Origin: Herbaspirillum aquaticum
GTDB taxonomy: Bacteria; Pseudomonadota; Gammaproteobacteria; Burkholderiales; Burkholderiaceae_D
Direction: 5' to 3'
DNA length: 64,000 bases
Assembly: GCF_002213425.1 (NCBI RefSeq)
Contig: NZ_NJGV01000009.1
Span: 62,001 to 126,000 of the forward strand
The position numbers and the translations under genes are program-made. The notes beneath the pieces were generated by a model. It saw nothing but the letters and a program-made list of their open reading frames with translations. It did not search any database and had not been told where the DNA came from. Within the stretch, counting starts at the first letter, position 1. Each line of letters opens with the position of its first letter. Shown piece after piece: positions 52,752 through 63,473 of the stretch.

Positions 52752-53588
52752 ATGCTCGTCCACCCCATGCCCGACCCGATCGCCATCCACATCGGGCCGC
52801 TAGCCGTCCACTGGTATGGCCTGATGTACCTGCTGGCCTTTGCCCAATTCATTGCGCTGGGACGCCTGCGCATCAAGCAACCGCACATCGCCGCCGTCGG
52901 CTGGAAGAAGGAAGACCTCGACGACATGCTCTTCTATGGCGTGCTCGGGGTGGTGCTGGGCGGGCGGCTGGGCGAGATCCTGTTTTACAACCCGGCGTAT
53001 TACTTTGCGCATCCGGCCGACATGATCGCGGTCTGGAAGGGCGGCATGTCCTTCCACGGCGGCTTCCTGGGCGTGATGCTGGCGATGTACCTGTGGGGCC
53101 GCAAGCGCGGCCGCAACCTGATGGACATCATGGACTTCATTGCGCCCATGGTGCCGCTGGGCTACGCGGCCGGCCGCCTGGGCAACTTCATCAATGCCGA
53201 ACTGCCGGGGCGTCCGGCCGATCCTTCGTTGCCCTGGGCGATGATCTGGCCCAATGTGGACAACATCCCGCGCCATCCTTCGCCGATCTACCAGATGCTG
53301 GTCGATGGCATCCTGCTGTTCATCATCCTGTGGATCTTCGCGCGCCATTCGCGTCCGCGCATGGCGGTGGCGGGCATGTTCTCGCTGCTGTATGGCTGCG
53401 CGCGCTTCTTCACCGAGTATTTCCGCGTGCCGGATTACGAGGTGCATTTCGGTGGCATCACCATCTCGGCGGGGCAGATGCTGTCGGTGCCGATGATCGT
53501 GCTGGGGATCATCTTGCTGGTGCTGGCTTACAAGCTCAAGCAGCAGGCGCAAGCGCCGGTGGAGCCGGTAGCCGCGTCCAAGAGCTGA
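52752..53588 (+). CDS. lgt: Prolipoprotein diacylglyceryl transferase
   Basis: A 278-residue inner-membrane enzyme that attaches diacylglycerol to the lipobox Cys of lipoproteins, an essential step. Family motifs are seen: [12 protein letters not shown] at the start, [24 protein letters not shown] with the key His, and [15 protein letters not shown]. Seven membrane helices are expected. ATG 52752 gives the normal N-terminus. A strong terminator follows. Confidence 0.96.
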   Translation: MLVHPMPDPIAIHIGPLAVHWYGLMYLLAFAQFIALGRLRIKQPHIAAVGWKKEDLDDMLFYGVLGVVLGGRLGEILFYNPAYYFAHPADMIAVWKGGMSFHGGFLGVMLAMYLWGRKRGRNLMDIMDFIAPMVPLGYAAGRLGNFINAELPGRPADPSLPWAMIWPNVDNIPRHPSPIYQMLVDGILLFIILWIFARHSRPRMAVAGMFSLLYGCARFFTEYFRVPDYEVHFGGITISAGQMLSVPMIVLGIILLVLAYKLKQQAQAPVEPVAASKS

Positions 53589-53607
53589 CAGCTGAGCAGG
53601 AAAGAAG

Positions 53608-53643
53608 AAGGGCGGTACCGGTGATTCGGTACCGCCCTTTTTT
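53608..53643. terminator. Rho-independent terminator between lgt and eda
   Basis: Perfect 13-base arms (AAGGGCGGTACCG and CGGTACCGCCCTT) around a six-base loop, then TTTT. It terminates lgt and probably also serves eda from the other strand. Confidence 0.93.
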
Positions 53644-53677
53644 CATCGACGCGCGAGCGCGTGAGGCTGTGGAAAAC

Positions 53678-54307
53678 TCAAGCCTTCTTCAACGCAGCCG
53701 CCGCCTTGGCGATCTCGGTGATCTTGTCCCAGTCACCGGCCTCGATGGCCGCCTTCGGGGTCAGCCAGGAGCCGCCCACGCACACGACGTTCTTGCACGC
53801 CAGGAACTGCGGTGCCGTCTCTTGCGTGATACCGCCCGTCGGGCAGAACGACACGTCGGACAAGGGGCCGGCGATACCGTTGAGCATGCCCACGCCGCCC
53901 GCCGGCACGGCCGGGAACAGCTTCAACTGACGGAAGCCCGCTTCGCGCGCCGCCATCACTTCAGAAGGCGTCATCACGCCCGGCAGCAGCGGCAGGCCGC
54001 TGCGCTTGGCCGCTTCGATCAGCGCCGGGGTCAGGCCCGGCGAGACACCAAAGACCGCACCCGCATCGCGCGAGGCCGTGAACTCTTCCGGCGAAGTCAG
54101 CGTACCCACGCCGACGATGGCGTCGGGCACCGACTCGGCAATGGCGCGGATGGCCGGCAGGCCGTGTTCGGTGCGCAGGGTGATTTCCAGCACGCGGATC
54201 CCGCCTGCGACCAGGGCGCGTGCCAGCGGCACGGCGTGTTCAAACTTGTCGATGGCGATCACCGGGATGACCGGCGAGGCGCGCATGATTTCCAGTGTGG
54301 TCTTCAT
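53678..54307 (-). CDS. eda: 2-keto-3-deoxy-6-phosphogluconate aldolase
   Basis: A 209-residue class I aldolase splitting KDPG into pyruvate and glyceraldehyde-3-phosphate, the second step of the Entner-Doudoroff pathway. The Schiff-base Lys lies in [14 protein letters not shown] (about residue 130), the catalytic Glu in VLEITLRT, and the phosphate site in CPTGGI. ATG overlaps the edd stop by four bases, so the two are coupled. Confidence 0.96.
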   Translation of the reverse strand: MKTTLEIMRASPVIPVIAIDKFEHAVPLARALVAGGIRVLEITLRTEHGLPAIRAIAESVPDAIVGVGTLTSPEEFTASRDAGAVFGVSPGLTPALIEAAKRSGLPLLPGVMTPSEVMAAREAGFRQLKLFPAVPAGGVGMLNGIAGPLSDVSFCPTGGITQETAPQFLACKNVVCVGGSWLTPKAAIEAGDWDKITEIAKAAAALKKA

Positions 54308-56175
54308 ACCGTGACTTTCTCTTTCTCAAAAATCGGCGGCAGGCCGAAGGTGGCGCCGCCCTCTTCTGCGGTTCCCACCGCGTTGCGGAACATGCTGAAC
54401 AATTCGCGGCCCATGCCGTGCTGGTTGCCCGAGAGGTCGCTGCTGTCCTGGCCACGGGCTTCCCACTCGGCCGCATCCACCTTGGCTTGCAGGGTACCCG
54501 CATCGGCATCCAGGCGGATGACGTCACCCGTGCGAACGCGTCCCAGCGGACCACCGCCCAGCACTTCCGGCGTGACGTGGATCGCGGCCGGTACTTTACC
54601 CGATGCGCCCGACATGCGGCCATCGGTCACCAGCGCCACATGACGGCCCTTGTCCTGCAGGATGCCCAGCGCCGGGGTCAGCGAGTGCAGCTCCGGCATG
54701 CCATTGGCACGCGGACCCTGGAAGGTGATCACGGCCACGAAGTCGCGGTCGAGCTCGCCGGCCTTGAAGGCGGCCATGAAAGCTTCCTGCGAGTGGAAGA
54801 CCACGGCAGGCGCTTCCACCACGCGGTGCTCGGGCTTGACGGCGGAAATCTTGATGACCGCACGGCCGAGGTTGCCCTGCAGCAGCTTCAGGCCACCATC
54901 GGCCGCGAACGGCTTGGCCACGGTGCCCAGCACGCCTTCATCGCCGCTCTTGGCGGGGGCGTCGTGCCAGGTGACGATGCCGGGACGGCCGTTCTCGCCT
55001 TCGGCCGCCAGCATCGGCTCCTTGCAGTGCTGGCGCAGGCCCTGGCCCAGGATGGTGGTGACGTCGTCATGCATCAGGCCGGCGTCGATCAGTTCGCGCA
55101 GCACGAAGCCGGTGCCCCCTGCTGCATGGAAGTGGTTCACGTCAGCTGTACCGTTCGGGTAGATCTTGGTGATCAGCGGCACCACGGCGGAGAGCTTGTC
55201 GAAGTCGTCCCAGTCGATCACGATGCCGGCTGCCTTGGCGATGGCCACCAGGTGCAGGGTGTGATTGGTGGAGCCACCGGTGGCATGCAGCGCGACGATG
55301 GCATTGACGATGGACTTCTCGTCGATCATGCGGCCCACCGGCGTGTATTGCGTACCGAGGTCAGTGATCTTGGCCGCCTGCTTGGCCGCGGCAGCGGTGA
55401 GCGCATCGCGCAGCGGCGTGTTGGGGGTGATGAAGGCGGCGCCCGGCAGGTGCAGGCCCATGGCTTCCATCAGCATCTGGTTGCTGTTGGCGGTGCCATA
55501 GAAGGTGCAGGTACCGGCACCATGGTAGGACTTGGACTCGGCTTCCAGCAGCTCGGCCCGGCCGATCTTGCCGGCCGTGTAGAGCTGGCGGATCTTGACC
55601 TTGTCGCTGTTGCTCATGCCGCTGGTCATCGGACCGGCGGGCACGAACACGGCCGGCAGGTGGCCGAAATGCAGTGCACCGATCAACAGGCCCGGCACGA
55701 TCTTGTCGCACACGCCCAGGTACAGCGCCGCATCGAACATGTTGTGCGACAGCGCGATGGCAGTCGCCATGGCAATGGCGTCGCGCGAGAACAGCGACAT
55801 CTCCATGCCGGCCTGGCCCTGGGTCACGCCGTCACACATGGCCGGGGTGCCGCCGGCGAACTGCGCCACGGCGCCCGCTTCACGCGCGGCTTCTTTCAAA
55901 ATCTGGGGGAAACGCTCGAAGGGCTGGTGCGCCGACAGCATGTCGTTGTAGGCCGAGACGATGGCCAGCGACGGTGCCTTGTCTTCCTTCAACTTCAGCT
56001 TGTCATTGGCGGGGAAGGCGGCGAAGCCGTGGGCCAGGTTCGTACAGCCCAGCGCGCCACGCTGCGCGCCCTTGCGGCGAGCGGCTTCCAGGCGTTCGAG
56101 ATAAGCGGTCCGGTAAGGACGGCTACGTTCGGCGATGCGTTGGGTGACGCTGGCTAAGGTAGCGTTGAGAGACAT
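54304..56175 (-). CDS. edd: 6-phosphogluconate dehydratase
   Basis: A 623-residue Fe-S dehydratase of the IlvD/Edd family that converts 6-phosphogluconate to KDPG. Conserved Cys are in [26 protein letters not shown] and GVCDKIVPG, and the C-terminal [16 protein letters not shown] is characteristic. Length is typical for Edd (about 600). A HexR box lies 27 bases upstream of the start, so the gene is under HexR repression. Confidence 0.96.
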   Translation of the reverse strand: MSLNATLASVTQRIAERSRPYRTAYLERLEAARRKGAQRGALGCTNLAHGFAAFPANDKLKLKEDKAPSLAIVSAYNDMLSAHQPFERFPQILKEAAREAGAVAQFAGGTPAMCDGVTQGQAGMEMSLFSRDAIAMATAIALSHNMFDAALYLGVCDKIVPGLLIGALHFGHLPAVFVPAGPMTSGMSNSDKVKIRQLYTAGKIGRAELLEAESKSYHGAGTCTFYGTANSNQMLMEAMGLHLPGAAFITPNTPLRDALTAAAAKQAAKITDLGTQYTPVGRMIDEKSIVNAIVALHATGGSTNHTLHLVAIAKAAGIVIDWDDFDKLSAVVPLITKIYPNGTADVNHFHAAGGTGFVLRELIDAGLMHDDVTTILGQGLRQHCKEPMLAAEGENGRPGIVTWHDAPAKSGDEGVLGTVAKPFAADGGLKLLQGNLGRAVIKISAVKPEHRVVEAPAVVFHSQEAFMAAFKAGELDRDFVAVITFQGPRANGMPELHSLTPALGILQDKGRHVALVTDGRMSGASGKVPAAIHVTPEVLGGGPLGRVRTGDVIRLDADAGTLQAKVDAAEWEARGQDSSDLSGNQHGMGRELFSMFRNAVGTAEEGGATFGLPPIFEKEKVTV

Positions 56176-56201
56176 TGTCGGTTTCCTGTTAGCGTTAACA
56201 C

Positions 56202-56216
56202 TGTAATTTTACTACA
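56202..56216. promoter_or_regulatory. HexR box, edd-side
   Basis: TGTAATTTTACTACA is a full match to the HexR consensus TGTARTWWWAYTACA. It lies 27 bases upstream of edd. HexR releases its sites when KDPG accumulates, so this site should make edd-eda inducible by sugar flux. Confidence 0.85.
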
Positions 56217-56379
56217 TAATTTTGACCGAATGAAATCATACACTTAGAGCACTGCAGCAGGCCAGTCCTGCCCGTCTTTTCATTGGTAATCATCATTGCG
56301 CTTCAAAACCCTTATCACTTCGCACTTTGCAGCCCACAGCGCCGATGCTTCACGGCAATGTAACGGGGCCGTCATAAAC

Positions 56380-56394
56380 TGTAGTGAAACTACC
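56380..56394. promoter_or_regulatory. HexR box, pgi-side
   Basis: TGTAGTGAAACTACC differs from the HexR consensus at only two positions. It lies about 105 bases before pgi and should control the pgi-zwf-hexR-tal unit, giving one regulator for both divergent units. The rest of the 323-base intergenic region shows no gene. Confidence 0.75.
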
Positions 56395-56498
56395 ACTTTG
56401 ACGACATTTGATGTATAGTCATCGGCGTTGTCCCGATCACATGACCCCGGCCGGCCGCGCTGCCTGTCAGGTCAAGACAGCCAACCGACACCCAACTC

Positions 56499-58169
56499 AT
56501 GCATACCACCGCCCTGACCGACACGGCCGCCTTCCAGGCATTGCAAGCTCATCACGCCACGGCAGCTCAATGGCACCTGCGCGACCTGTTCGCCCGACAG
56601 CCCGACCGTTTCGAGCGCATGCACGTGCGTGCCGCCGGACTGCTGCTGGATTACTCCAAGAACCGGCTCAACGCCGACACGCTCTCCCTGCTGATGAGCC
56701 TGGCCCGTGAGCGCGGCGTCGAGGCCCTGCGCGACGCCATGTTCAGCGGCGAGAAGATCAACTTTACTGAACAACGCGCCGTCCTGCACACTGCCCTGCG
56801 CGCACCGGCCGATGCCTGCGACGCCCAAGTGGACGGACAGCCTGTCGCAGCGGAGGTTCATGCGGTCTTGGAGCACATCCGCGAGTTTTCCGAGCGCGTG
56901 CGCGGCGGCCAATGGCGCGGCTACACCGGACGCGAGATCACCGACATCGTCAACATCGGCATCGGCGGCTCCTTCCTCGGCCCGCAGATGGTCTGCACGG
57001 CCCTGCGCGATTATCGCCACGCTCGCCTGACGGCGCATTTCGTTTCCAACGTCGATGGCCATGATCTGGATGAGGTGCTCGCGCGCATCGATCCCGAGAC
57101 CACGCTGTTCATCGTCGCCTCCAAGACCTTCACCACGCAGGAAACCATGCTCAACGCCAAGTCGGCGCGTGCGTGGTTCTTGCAGCATGGCAAGTCCGAA
57201 GACCTGGCCAAGCACTTCGTGGCCGTCTCCACCAATGCCAAGGAAGTCTCGGCCTTCGGCATCGATACCGAGAACATGTTCCCCTTCTGGGACTGGGTCG
57301 GTGGCCGTTACTCGGTGTGGTCGGCCATCGGTCTGCCGATCGCGCTGCTGATCGGCTACGACCACTTCGCGCAGTTCCTGGCCGGCGCCCACGCGATGGA
57401 CCGCCATTTCCGCGAAGCCCCGCTGGAATCGAACATGCCGGTGATCCAGGCGTTGGTCGGGATCTGGAACCGCAACTTCCTCGACAGCGCCTCGCTCACC
57501 ATCGCCCCGTATCACCAATGGCTGCGCTTCTTCCCGGCCTACCTGCAACAGCTGGACATGGAGAGCAACGGCAAGCGCATCACCCGTGACGGTACACCCG
57601 TCTCGGTAGAGACCTGTCCGGCCATCTGGGGCGATGTGGGGACCAATGGCCAGCACGCCTATTTCCAGCTGCTGCACCAGGGCACGGACATCACGCCCAT
57701 CGATTTCATCGCCGTACTCAAGCCTTCGCACGCCATTGCCGAGCATCAGGAAGCCCTGCTGGCGAACTGCTTCGCGCAGTCCGAAGCCTTCATGCGCGGC
57801 AAGGATGCCGACGAAGTGCGCGCCGACCTGCAAGCGCAGGGCTTGCCCGAAGCGGAACTTGCGGCCTTGATCCCGCACAAAACCTTTGATGGCAATCGTC
57901 CCAGCAATACCCTGCTGCTGCCCGAACTGAGCCCGCATGCGCTGGGCGCGATGATTGCGCTCTACGAGCACAAGACCTTCGTGCAGGGCGCGATCTGGGG
58001 CATCAACAGCTTCGACCAATGGGGCGTGGAACTGGGCAAGGTCCTGGCCAAGACCATCCTGGCCGAACTGAAGTCCGATACCGCACCGGATGCCTCGCGC
58101 CACGATGCCTCCACCAGCGCCCTGATCGCACTGGCGCGCGAAGCAGCCCGCGCTGCGCAACAAGGCTAG
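56499..58169 (+). CDS. pgi: Glucose-6-phosphate isomerase
   Basis: A 556-residue enzyme interconverting glucose-6-phosphate and fructose-6-phosphate. Signatures: GIGGSFLGPQMV, VASKTFTTQETMLNAKSARA, GGRYSVWSAIGLPIAL, and GINSFDQWGVELGKVLA with the catalytic Lys. First gene of a plus-strand unit with zwf, hexR and tal. In an Entner-Doudoroff organism it recycles fructose-6-phosphate back to glucose-6-phosphate. Confidence 0.96.
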   Translation: MHTTALTDTAAFQALQAHHATAAQWHLRDLFARQPDRFERMHVRAAGLLLDYSKNRLNADTLSLLMSLARERGVEALRDAMFSGEKINFTEQRAVLHTALRAPADACDAQVDGQPVAAEVHAVLEHIREFSERVRGGQWRGYTGREITDIVNIGIGGSFLGPQMVCTALRDYRHARLTAHFVSNVDGHDLDEVLARIDPETTLFIVASKTFTTQETMLNAKSARAWFLQHGKSEDLAKHFVAVSTNAKEVSAFGIDTENMFPFWDWVGGRYSVWSAIGLPIALLIGYDHFAQFLAGAHAMDRHFREAPLESNMPVIQALVGIWNRNFLDSASLTIAPYHQWLRFFPAYLQQLDMESNGKRITRDGTPVSVETCPAIWGDVGTNGQHAYFQLLHQGTDITPIDFIAVLKPSHAIAEHQEALLANCFAQSEAFMRGKDADEVRADLQAQGLPEAELAALIPHKTFDGNRPSNTLLLPELSPHALGAMIALYEHKTFVQGAIWGINSFDQWGVELGKVLAKTILAELKSDTAPDASRHDASTSALIALAREAARAAQQG

Positions 58170-58177
58170 CAACCACG

Positions 58178-58195
58178 TAGCTGCGACCAGCTACT
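58178..58195. repeat. Hairpin between pgi and zwf
   Basis: Perfect seven-base arms GTAGCTG and CAGCTAC with a CGAC loop in the 52-base gap. It could modulate relative expression of zwf or mark an RNA processing site. Confidence 0.45.
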
Positions 58196-58221
58196 TCACG
58201 CACAAAGAGACAACACACACC

Positions 58222-59688
58222 ATGGCTACTTCTGATTTCGATCTGGTTTTATTCGGCGGCACCGGCGACCTCTCGATGCGCAAGCTGCTGCCGGCGCTGT
58301 ACGCCCGCGAACGCGCGCGCGACCTGCCGGCCGATGCCCGCATCATCTGCCTGGGCCGCGATGAAAAGTCGCGTGAGGATTTCCTCAAGCTGGTGGAAAA
58401 GGATTCCAAACCCCACGTGCCGGCGGCCAACATGGACGCCACCGTCTGGGACCGCTTCACCAATCGCCTGCAATACGCCTCGGTCAATGCCAAGGAAGCC
58501 GACAGCTTCAGCCACCTGAAAGAAGCCCTGCGCGAAGTCGACGGCCTGGCCCGCGTGTTCTACCTGGCCACGCCGCCCAGCCTGTTCGCCTCCATCTGCG
58601 AGAACCTGTCCAAGGCTGGCCTGGTCACCCCGACCTCGCGCGTGGTGCTGGAAAAACCGCTGGGCCGCGACCTCGAAAGCGCGCGCAACATCAATGCGCA
58701 AGTGGGCCGCTATTTCCAGGAATCGCAGATCTTCCGTATCGACCACTACCTCGGTAAAGAGGCGGTGCAGAACCTGCTGGCGCTGCGCTTCGGCAACGTG
58801 CTGTTCGAGCCGCTGTGGCGCCGTGAATGGATTTCCGACGTGCAGATCACCATCGCCGAAGAACTCGGTGTCGGTGGCCGCTTCGATTACTACGACACCT
58901 CCGGTGCCCTGCGCGACATGCTGCAGAACCACCTGCTGCAATTGCTCTGTATCGTGGCCATGGAGCCGCCGGTATCGAACTCGGCCGACGCCGTGCGCGA
59001 TGAGAAACTGAAGGTGCTGCGCTCGCTCAAGCGCTTTACCCCGACCACGCTGGCCATGAATGTCGTGCGCGGCCAGTACCGCGCCGGTCACGTCGATGGC
59101 GTGGCCGTGCCCGGCTACCGCAAGGAAGCCGACGCCAATCCCGATTCGCGTACCGAGACCTATGTGGCGGTCAAGGCCGAGATCGATACCTGGCGCTGGG
59201 CCGGCGTGCCCTTCTACCTGCGCACCGGCAAGCGCATGGCCGATTCGCTGGCCGAGATCGTGGTGCGCTTCAAGAGCGTGCCGCACTCCATCTTCGCGCA
59301 CCAGAACGACACCCCCAACTGCCTGGTCATCCGCCTGCAACCGGACGAAGGCCTGCACATGAACCTGATGGCCAAGCAGCCCGGCGACGGCATGCGCCTG
59401 CGCCCGGTGGAGCTGGAACTGGACTTCCGCGAGAAGTTCAAGACCCCGCGCATGGATGCCTACGAGCGCCTGCTGCTGGATGTGCTGCGCGGTCACCTGA
59501 CCCTGTTCATGCGCAGCGACGAACTGGAAGCCGCCTGGGAATGGGTGGAACCCATCCTCACTTACTGGGACCAGCAGGAAGCCGATCCCGTGCCCTACAA
59601 CGCCGGCACCTGGGGTCCGGCGGCTGCGAGCGCACTGATCGGCCGCGATGGCCTGCAGTGGCGCGAAGAAGCGCTGCCCGAGGTCTGA
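58222..59688 (+). CDS. zwf: Glucose-6-phosphate 1-dehydrogenase
   Basis: A 488-residue enzyme oxidising glucose-6-phosphate to 6-phosphogluconolactone. The NADP fold reads LVLFGGTGDLSMRKLLPALY (usually GASGDLAxRKL), and the active site IDHYLGKEAVQNLLALRF has the conserved His and Lys. The product feeds Edd/Eda encoded on the other side. No 6-phosphogluconolactonase gene is present between these genes. Confidence 0.96.
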   Translation: MATSDFDLVLFGGTGDLSMRKLLPALYARERARDLPADARIICLGRDEKSREDFLKLVEKDSKPHVPAANMDATVWDRFTNRLQYASVNAKEADSFSHLKEALREVDGLARVFYLATPPSLFASICENLSKAGLVTPTSRVVLEKPLGRDLESARNINAQVGRYFQESQIFRIDHYLGKEAVQNLLALRFGNVLFEPLWRREWISDVQITIAEELGVGGRFDYYDTSGALRDMLQNHLLQLLCIVAMEPPVSNSADAVRDEKLKVLRSLKRFTPTTLAMNVVRGQYRAGHVDGVAVPGYRKEADANPDSRTETYVAVKAEIDTWRWAGVPFYLRTGKRMADSLAEIVVRFKSVPHSIFAHQNDTPNCLVIRLQPDEGLHMNLMAKQPGDGMRLRPVELELDFREKFKTPRMDAYERLLLDVLRGHLTLFMRSDELEAAWEWVEPILTYWDQQEADPVPYNAGTWGPAAASALIGRDGLQWREEALPEV

Positions 59689-59720
59689 GGCCACAGGCTT
59701 AGTGTCACCAGGCCACTGCC

Positions 59721-60581
59721 ATGTCCATGCTGCTCGATTCCATTCGCACCCACATCAACTCCCTCTCCAAGTCGGAGAAGAAAGTGGCGGCGACCATCCT
59801 CGCCAACCCGCAGCTGGCCTTGGCGGAGAACCTGACGGCGCTGGCCAAGAATGCCGAGGTCTCGGAACCCACCGTGATCCGCTTCTGCCGCGCCATCGGC
59901 TACGAGGGCTGGCACGACTTCAAGTTGAAACTCGCGCAGAGCCTGGCGCTGGCCCTGCCCGGTGCCGATGAGACGCTGGCGCAGGATGACCTGGCGGCCG
60001 ACCTGGTCAACAAGATCTGCAGCCGCTCCATCAACACGCTGCTGGATCTGCGCAACCACCTGAACCCGGATGCGATCCAGCTGGCGCTGGACGTGCTGGC
60101 GCGGGCCAACAAGATCGAGTTCTACGGCCAGGGGACCTCCGGCATCGTGGCCAACGACGCGCAGCACAAGTTCTTCCGCTCGGGCGTGCCCACGGTGGCT
60201 TACTCCGACCCGCACATCCACAGCATCGCAGCCTCGCTGCTCAAGGCCGGCGACTGCGTGGTGGCGATCTCGCAGCGTGGTGGCAATGCCGCCCTGCTGC
60301 GCTCGATCCAGCTGGCGCGCAAGGGCGGTGCCGACATCATCGTGCTGGGCCCGTCCGGCACCCCGCTGGCCGAACTGGCCACCGTATTGGTGCCCATCGA
60401 CCTGTCCTTCAATATCGATCCCTATACCCCCATCTCGGCGCGCCTGGCGCACCTGGTGGTGATCGACATCCTCGCCGTGGGCCTGGCCCTGCGGCGCGGA
60501 CCGGAATTCCGCAAGAAGATGCAGAACGCCCAGAAATCGCTGCAGAAATTCGACATGCAATTCGATTCCTTCTTCCGTTGA
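59721..60581 (+). CDS. hexR: HexR-type RpiR-family repressor
   Basis: A 286-residue regulator: RpiR HTH (residues about 1-77, with LTALAKNAEVSEPTVIRFCR) and a SIS sugar-phosphate-binding domain (about 125-260; YGQGTSGIVANDAQHKFFR, ISQRGGNAALL). HexR senses KDPG. Location inside the zwf operon, with HexR consensus sites before both edd and pgi, supports the name. The start could be ATG 59727 instead, two codons in. Confidence 0.93.
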   Translation: MSMLLDSIRTHINSLSKSEKKVAATILANPQLALAENLTALAKNAEVSEPTVIRFCRAIGYEGWHDFKLKLAQSLALALPGADETLAQDDLAADLVNKICSRSINTLLDLRNHLNPDAIQLALDVLARANKIEFYGQGTSGIVANDAQHKFFRSGVPTVAYSDPHIHSIAASLLKAGDCVVAISQRGGNAALLRSIQLARKGGADIIVLGPSGTPLAELATVLVPIDLSFNIDPYTPISARLAHLVVIDILAVGLALRRGPEFRKKMQNAQKSLQKFDMQFDSFFR

Positions 60582-60686
60582 GAGGACTGCGACGGATCAA
60601 GGATCAGTCATTGACCGACAGACAGCGCAGCGCCAATGCGTACAATGCCGTTGTCCCCTTCATTCTCTTTAGCAACAGGACTTTCC

Positions 60687-61622
60687 ATGAGCCAGCTTGA
60701 CCAGTTGAAGCAGTACACCACCATCGTGGCCGATACCGGCGACTTCCAGGCGATGAAGGCCTTCGCCCCGCAGGATGCCACCACCAATCCCTCGCTGATC
60801 CTCAAAGCCGTGCAGAAGGCGGAGTACAAGCCGCTGCTGGAGTCGGTCGTCAAGGCGCATGCCGGCAAGAGCACCGATGAAATCATCGACCGCCTGCTGA
60901 TTGCCTTCGGCCTGGAAATCCTGAAGCTGATCCCGGGCCGCGTCTCCACCGAGACCGATGCGCGCCTGTCCTTCGATACCGAAGGCACGGTGGCCAAGGG
61001 ACGCGAACTGATCCGCCTGTACGAAGAAGCCGGCATTGCCCGCGAGCGCGTGTTGATCAAGATCGCCTCCACCTGGGAAGGCATCCGTGCCGCCGAGATC
61101 CTGGAAAAGGATGGCATCCGCTGCAACCTGACGCTGCTGTTCTCGCTGCCGCAAGCCATCGCCTGCGCCGAAGCCGGTGTCCAGCTGATCTCGCCCTTCG
61201 TCGGCCGCATCTATGACTGGTACAAGAAGTCCACCGGCCAGGACTACACCGGCAGCGATGATCCGGGCGTACAGTCGGTCAAGTCGGTCTACAACTACTA
61301 CCGCAAGTTCGGCTACACCACCGAAGTGATGGGCGCAAGCTTCCGCAATACCTCGCAGATCGTGGAACTGGCCGGTTGCGACCTGCTGACCATCAGCCCG
61401 GACCTGCTGCAGAAGCTGGCCGAGTCCGACGCACCGGTCGAGCGCAAGCTGAGCAAGGAAGCGGCCGATGCCGCCGATATCGAGCGCATCTCGCTGGACG
61501 AAAAGGCTTTCCGCCTGGCCTTGAACGGCGACGCGATGGCCACCGAAAAACTGGCCGAAGGCATCCGCCAGTTCGCGGCCGATGCAGTGAAGCTGGAACA
61601 GATCGTGGACGGCCTGCGTTGA
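60687..61622 (+). CDS. tal: Transaldolase
   Basis: A 311-residue class I aldolase transferring dihydroxyacetone units in the pentose-phosphate pathway. Motifs: [12 protein letters not shown] near residue 31, the Schiff-base Lys in [16 protein letters not shown] (about residue 128), and [13 protein letters not shown] 60687 follows CAGGA by six bases. Last gene of the pgi unit; a terminator follows. Confidence 0.96.
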   Translation: MSQLDQLKQYTTIVADTGDFQAMKAFAPQDATTNPSLILKAVQKAEYKPLLESVVKAHAGKSTDEIIDRLLIAFGLEILKLIPGRVSTETDARLSFDTEGTVAKGRELIRLYEEAGIARERVLIKIASTWEGIRAAEILEKDGIRCNLTLLFSLPQAIACAEAGVQLISPFVGRIYDWYKKSTGQDYTGSDDPGVQSVKSVYNYYRKFGYTTEVMGASFRNTSQIVELAGCDLLTISPDLLQKLAESDAPVERKLSKEAADAADIERISLDEKAFRLALNGDAMATEKLAEGIRQFAADAVKLEQIVDGLR

Positions 61623-61656
61623 ACTAACGCACAGCCCGCCAGCCGGCCCCCATCAC

Positions 61657-61682
61657 AAGGCGAGCACCTGCGTGCTCGCCTT
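61657..61682. terminator. Terminator between tal and the second chemoreceptor gene
   Basis: Perfect 11-base arms AAGGCGAGCAC and GTGCTCGCCTT with a four-base loop, followed by GTTG on the plus strand. It lies in the 68-base gap between convergent genes and probably works both ways. Confidence 0.75.
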
Positions 61683-61690
61683 GTTGCCAT

Positions 61691-63244
61691 CTACGCCAGG
61701 CTGGCCCGCATTCCCCGCACCAGCTGGCATTGGAAAAAACCCACCGTCGTCTGCAAGTGGATGGCACGCCGGTTGAGTTCTTCCGAGGTCACCGCCAGTT
61801 CTTCCGAACTCAGCGAATTCTGCTGGATCACCTGGGCCAGCTCGCTGGCGGCGGCACTGATCTGGCTGACGGCGTCTGATTGTTGATCCGCTGTCTGCAC
61901 GATGTCCTGCACCAGGGCCGAGGTGCGGGCAATGGTCGGCACCATGTCATCCAATTGCCGTTCGGCCGCGCAGGCCAGGGCCACGTTCTCGCGCGCTACC
62001 GCATCGATCTCCTGGGCCGCTGACTGGCTGCGCTCGGCCAGCCGCCGCACTTCGGCCGCCACCACCGCAAAGCCGCTGCCGTGCTCGCCCGCATGGGCGG
62101 CCTCGATGGTGGCATTCAAGGCCAGCAGGTTGGTCTGGTAAGCGATGTCATCGATGACTTCGATCTTGCCGGCAATCTGCTGGATGGCTACTACCATCTG
62201 CCTGACCGTTTCTGCACATTGACGTGCTTCCAGCGCTGCGGCCGCAGCGATCTGGTCGGTCTGGCGGGCGTTCCGGGCGGTGCTGAGGATGGAGGCATGG
62301 ATCCGGGCCAGCGCTTCGCTGGTCTGTTCCACACCGATGGCCTGCTCGCTGGAGGCGCGCGAGAGCGCTTGCGCCGTCGCACTCACCTCTTCGGCCGTGC
62401 TGACCAGCCCTTCGGCGTTGTCGCGCACCTCGGTCACGACCTGGGCCAGGCGCGTCATCGTTTTCTGGATCGCATGCATCATGCTGTCGCTGCAGCGGGA
62501 CTTCAGGCTGACCTTCTGGACCAGATCACCATCGGACAGGCGCTGCATCACCGTCACCACGTCGCCGGGCTCGCCGCCCATCTGGCGCAGCAGGGTGCGG
62601 GTGAGCACCCATCCCGCCAACAGCATGGCCAGCAGCACGCCGCCGGCCACCTGCAGCACGTTCTCCAGGGCGTCGCGGATGATCTCCCGTGCGCTGAGGG
62701 CACCGGCTTCCCCCAAGGCGATGTTGTAGGAACGATGTCGCCCAAAGGTCACCTGGACGCCATCAACGCCCGCCCGGAACTCCAGCATCGCTTGCGACAG
62801 GCTGTCCTCGATGCGGTCTGCATCAGCCACCGCCAAAAGCCGTCGCACCACTTCCTCGAAGGCGACGATGCGGGCCTGGACATCGGCCAGCATCGCGCCA
62901 TCGGTCTCATCGGTGATGTAAGCCTCCGCGTACAGTTTGAGATGCCGGTTCAACCGCGTGCGCTGCACTTCGATCTCCTGCAGCAAGCGGGCGCGGTCGT
63001 GCGGATCGTGATTGAACAGGTATTGGTAAATGCGTCCCTGGATGGCATTGAAGGCGGCCTGTGCATCATCAAGCGTGGTCACGCTGGGCACCGTATTGAC
63101 CTGGGCGTAACTGGCCGCCTGGTAGACATTCTCGATCTGGCGCAAGCTGACGGCGGCCGTGGCGACCAGCCCCAGCAAGGCCAGCAGGATCAGCACCGAC
63201 AGGCGCTGGCCGACGGTCAAGGTGCGAAGTCCTGGCCTGGACAT
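61691..63244 (-). CDS. Methyl-accepting chemotaxis protein
   Basis: A 517-residue chemoreceptor. Membrane helix 1 at about residues 11-34, a helical periplasmic domain of about 155 residues, helix 2 at about 192-214, then a short HAMP-like region and the signalling coiled coil with tip [23 protein letters not shown] 63244 has GGGGGAGGAA upstream, which decides the start over the longer frame at 63325. The C-terminus lacks a CheR tether. The sensory domain differs from that of the chemoreceptor at the window start. Confidence 0.94.
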   Translation of the reverse strand: MSRPGLRTLTVGQRLSVLILLALLGLVATAAVSLRQIENVYQAASYAQVNTVPSVTTLDDAQAAFNAIQGRIYQYLFNHDPHDRARLLQEIEVQRTRLNRHLKLYAEAYITDETDGAMLADVQARIVAFEEVVRRLLAVADADRIEDSLSQAMLEFRAGVDGVQVTFGRHRSYNIALGEAGALSAREIIRDALENVLQVAGGVLLAMLLAGWVLTRTLLRQMGGEPGDVVTVMQRLSDGDLVQKVSLKSRCSDSMMHAIQKTMTRLAQVVTEVRDNAEGLVSTAEEVSATAQALSRASSEQAIGVEQTSEALARIHASILSTARNARQTDQIAAAAALEARQCAETVRQMVVAIQQIAGKIEVIDDIAYQTNLLALNATIEAAHAGEHGSGFAVVAAEVRRLAERSQSAAQEIDAVARENVALACAAERQLDDMVPTIARTSALVQDIVQTADQQSDAVSQISAAASELAQVIQQNSLSSEELAVTSEELNRRAIHLQTTVGFFQCQLVRGMRASLA

Positions 63245-63386
63245 GATTTCCTCCCCCCAGAGGTGTGGCGATGGCGGTATGCCAGAGCGCGCCCCCCTCC
63301 GAGCCGCGCGCTGCCGTTTTGGCAACGAACTTATAGCGCGCAGCCAGGCTTGTCAATCAAGGCCGGCATCCACCCTGCAGGGCGGG

Positions 63387-63424
63387 AAAAACAAAAATGC
63401 CACCGCGCAACACTGCGCGATGGC
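63387..63424 (-). terminator. Rho-independent terminator of the alcohol dehydrogenase gene
   Basis: Read on the minus strand: 11-base arms GCCATCGCGCA and TGCGCGGTGGC (one G-T type mismatch) with a four-base loop, followed by ATTTTTGTTTTT. It lies about 50 bases after the dehydrogenase stop. Confidence 0.85.
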
Positions 63425-63473
63425 GTTCTCACTTTCCCTGACGGCAGCCCCGCAAGGAAGCCACCATGCGGGC

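Noticed and set aside
54295-56157. 620-codon open frame opposite edd
   Set aside because: Composition-driven antisense shadow of edd; low-complexity His/Gly/Arg-rich product with no domain.
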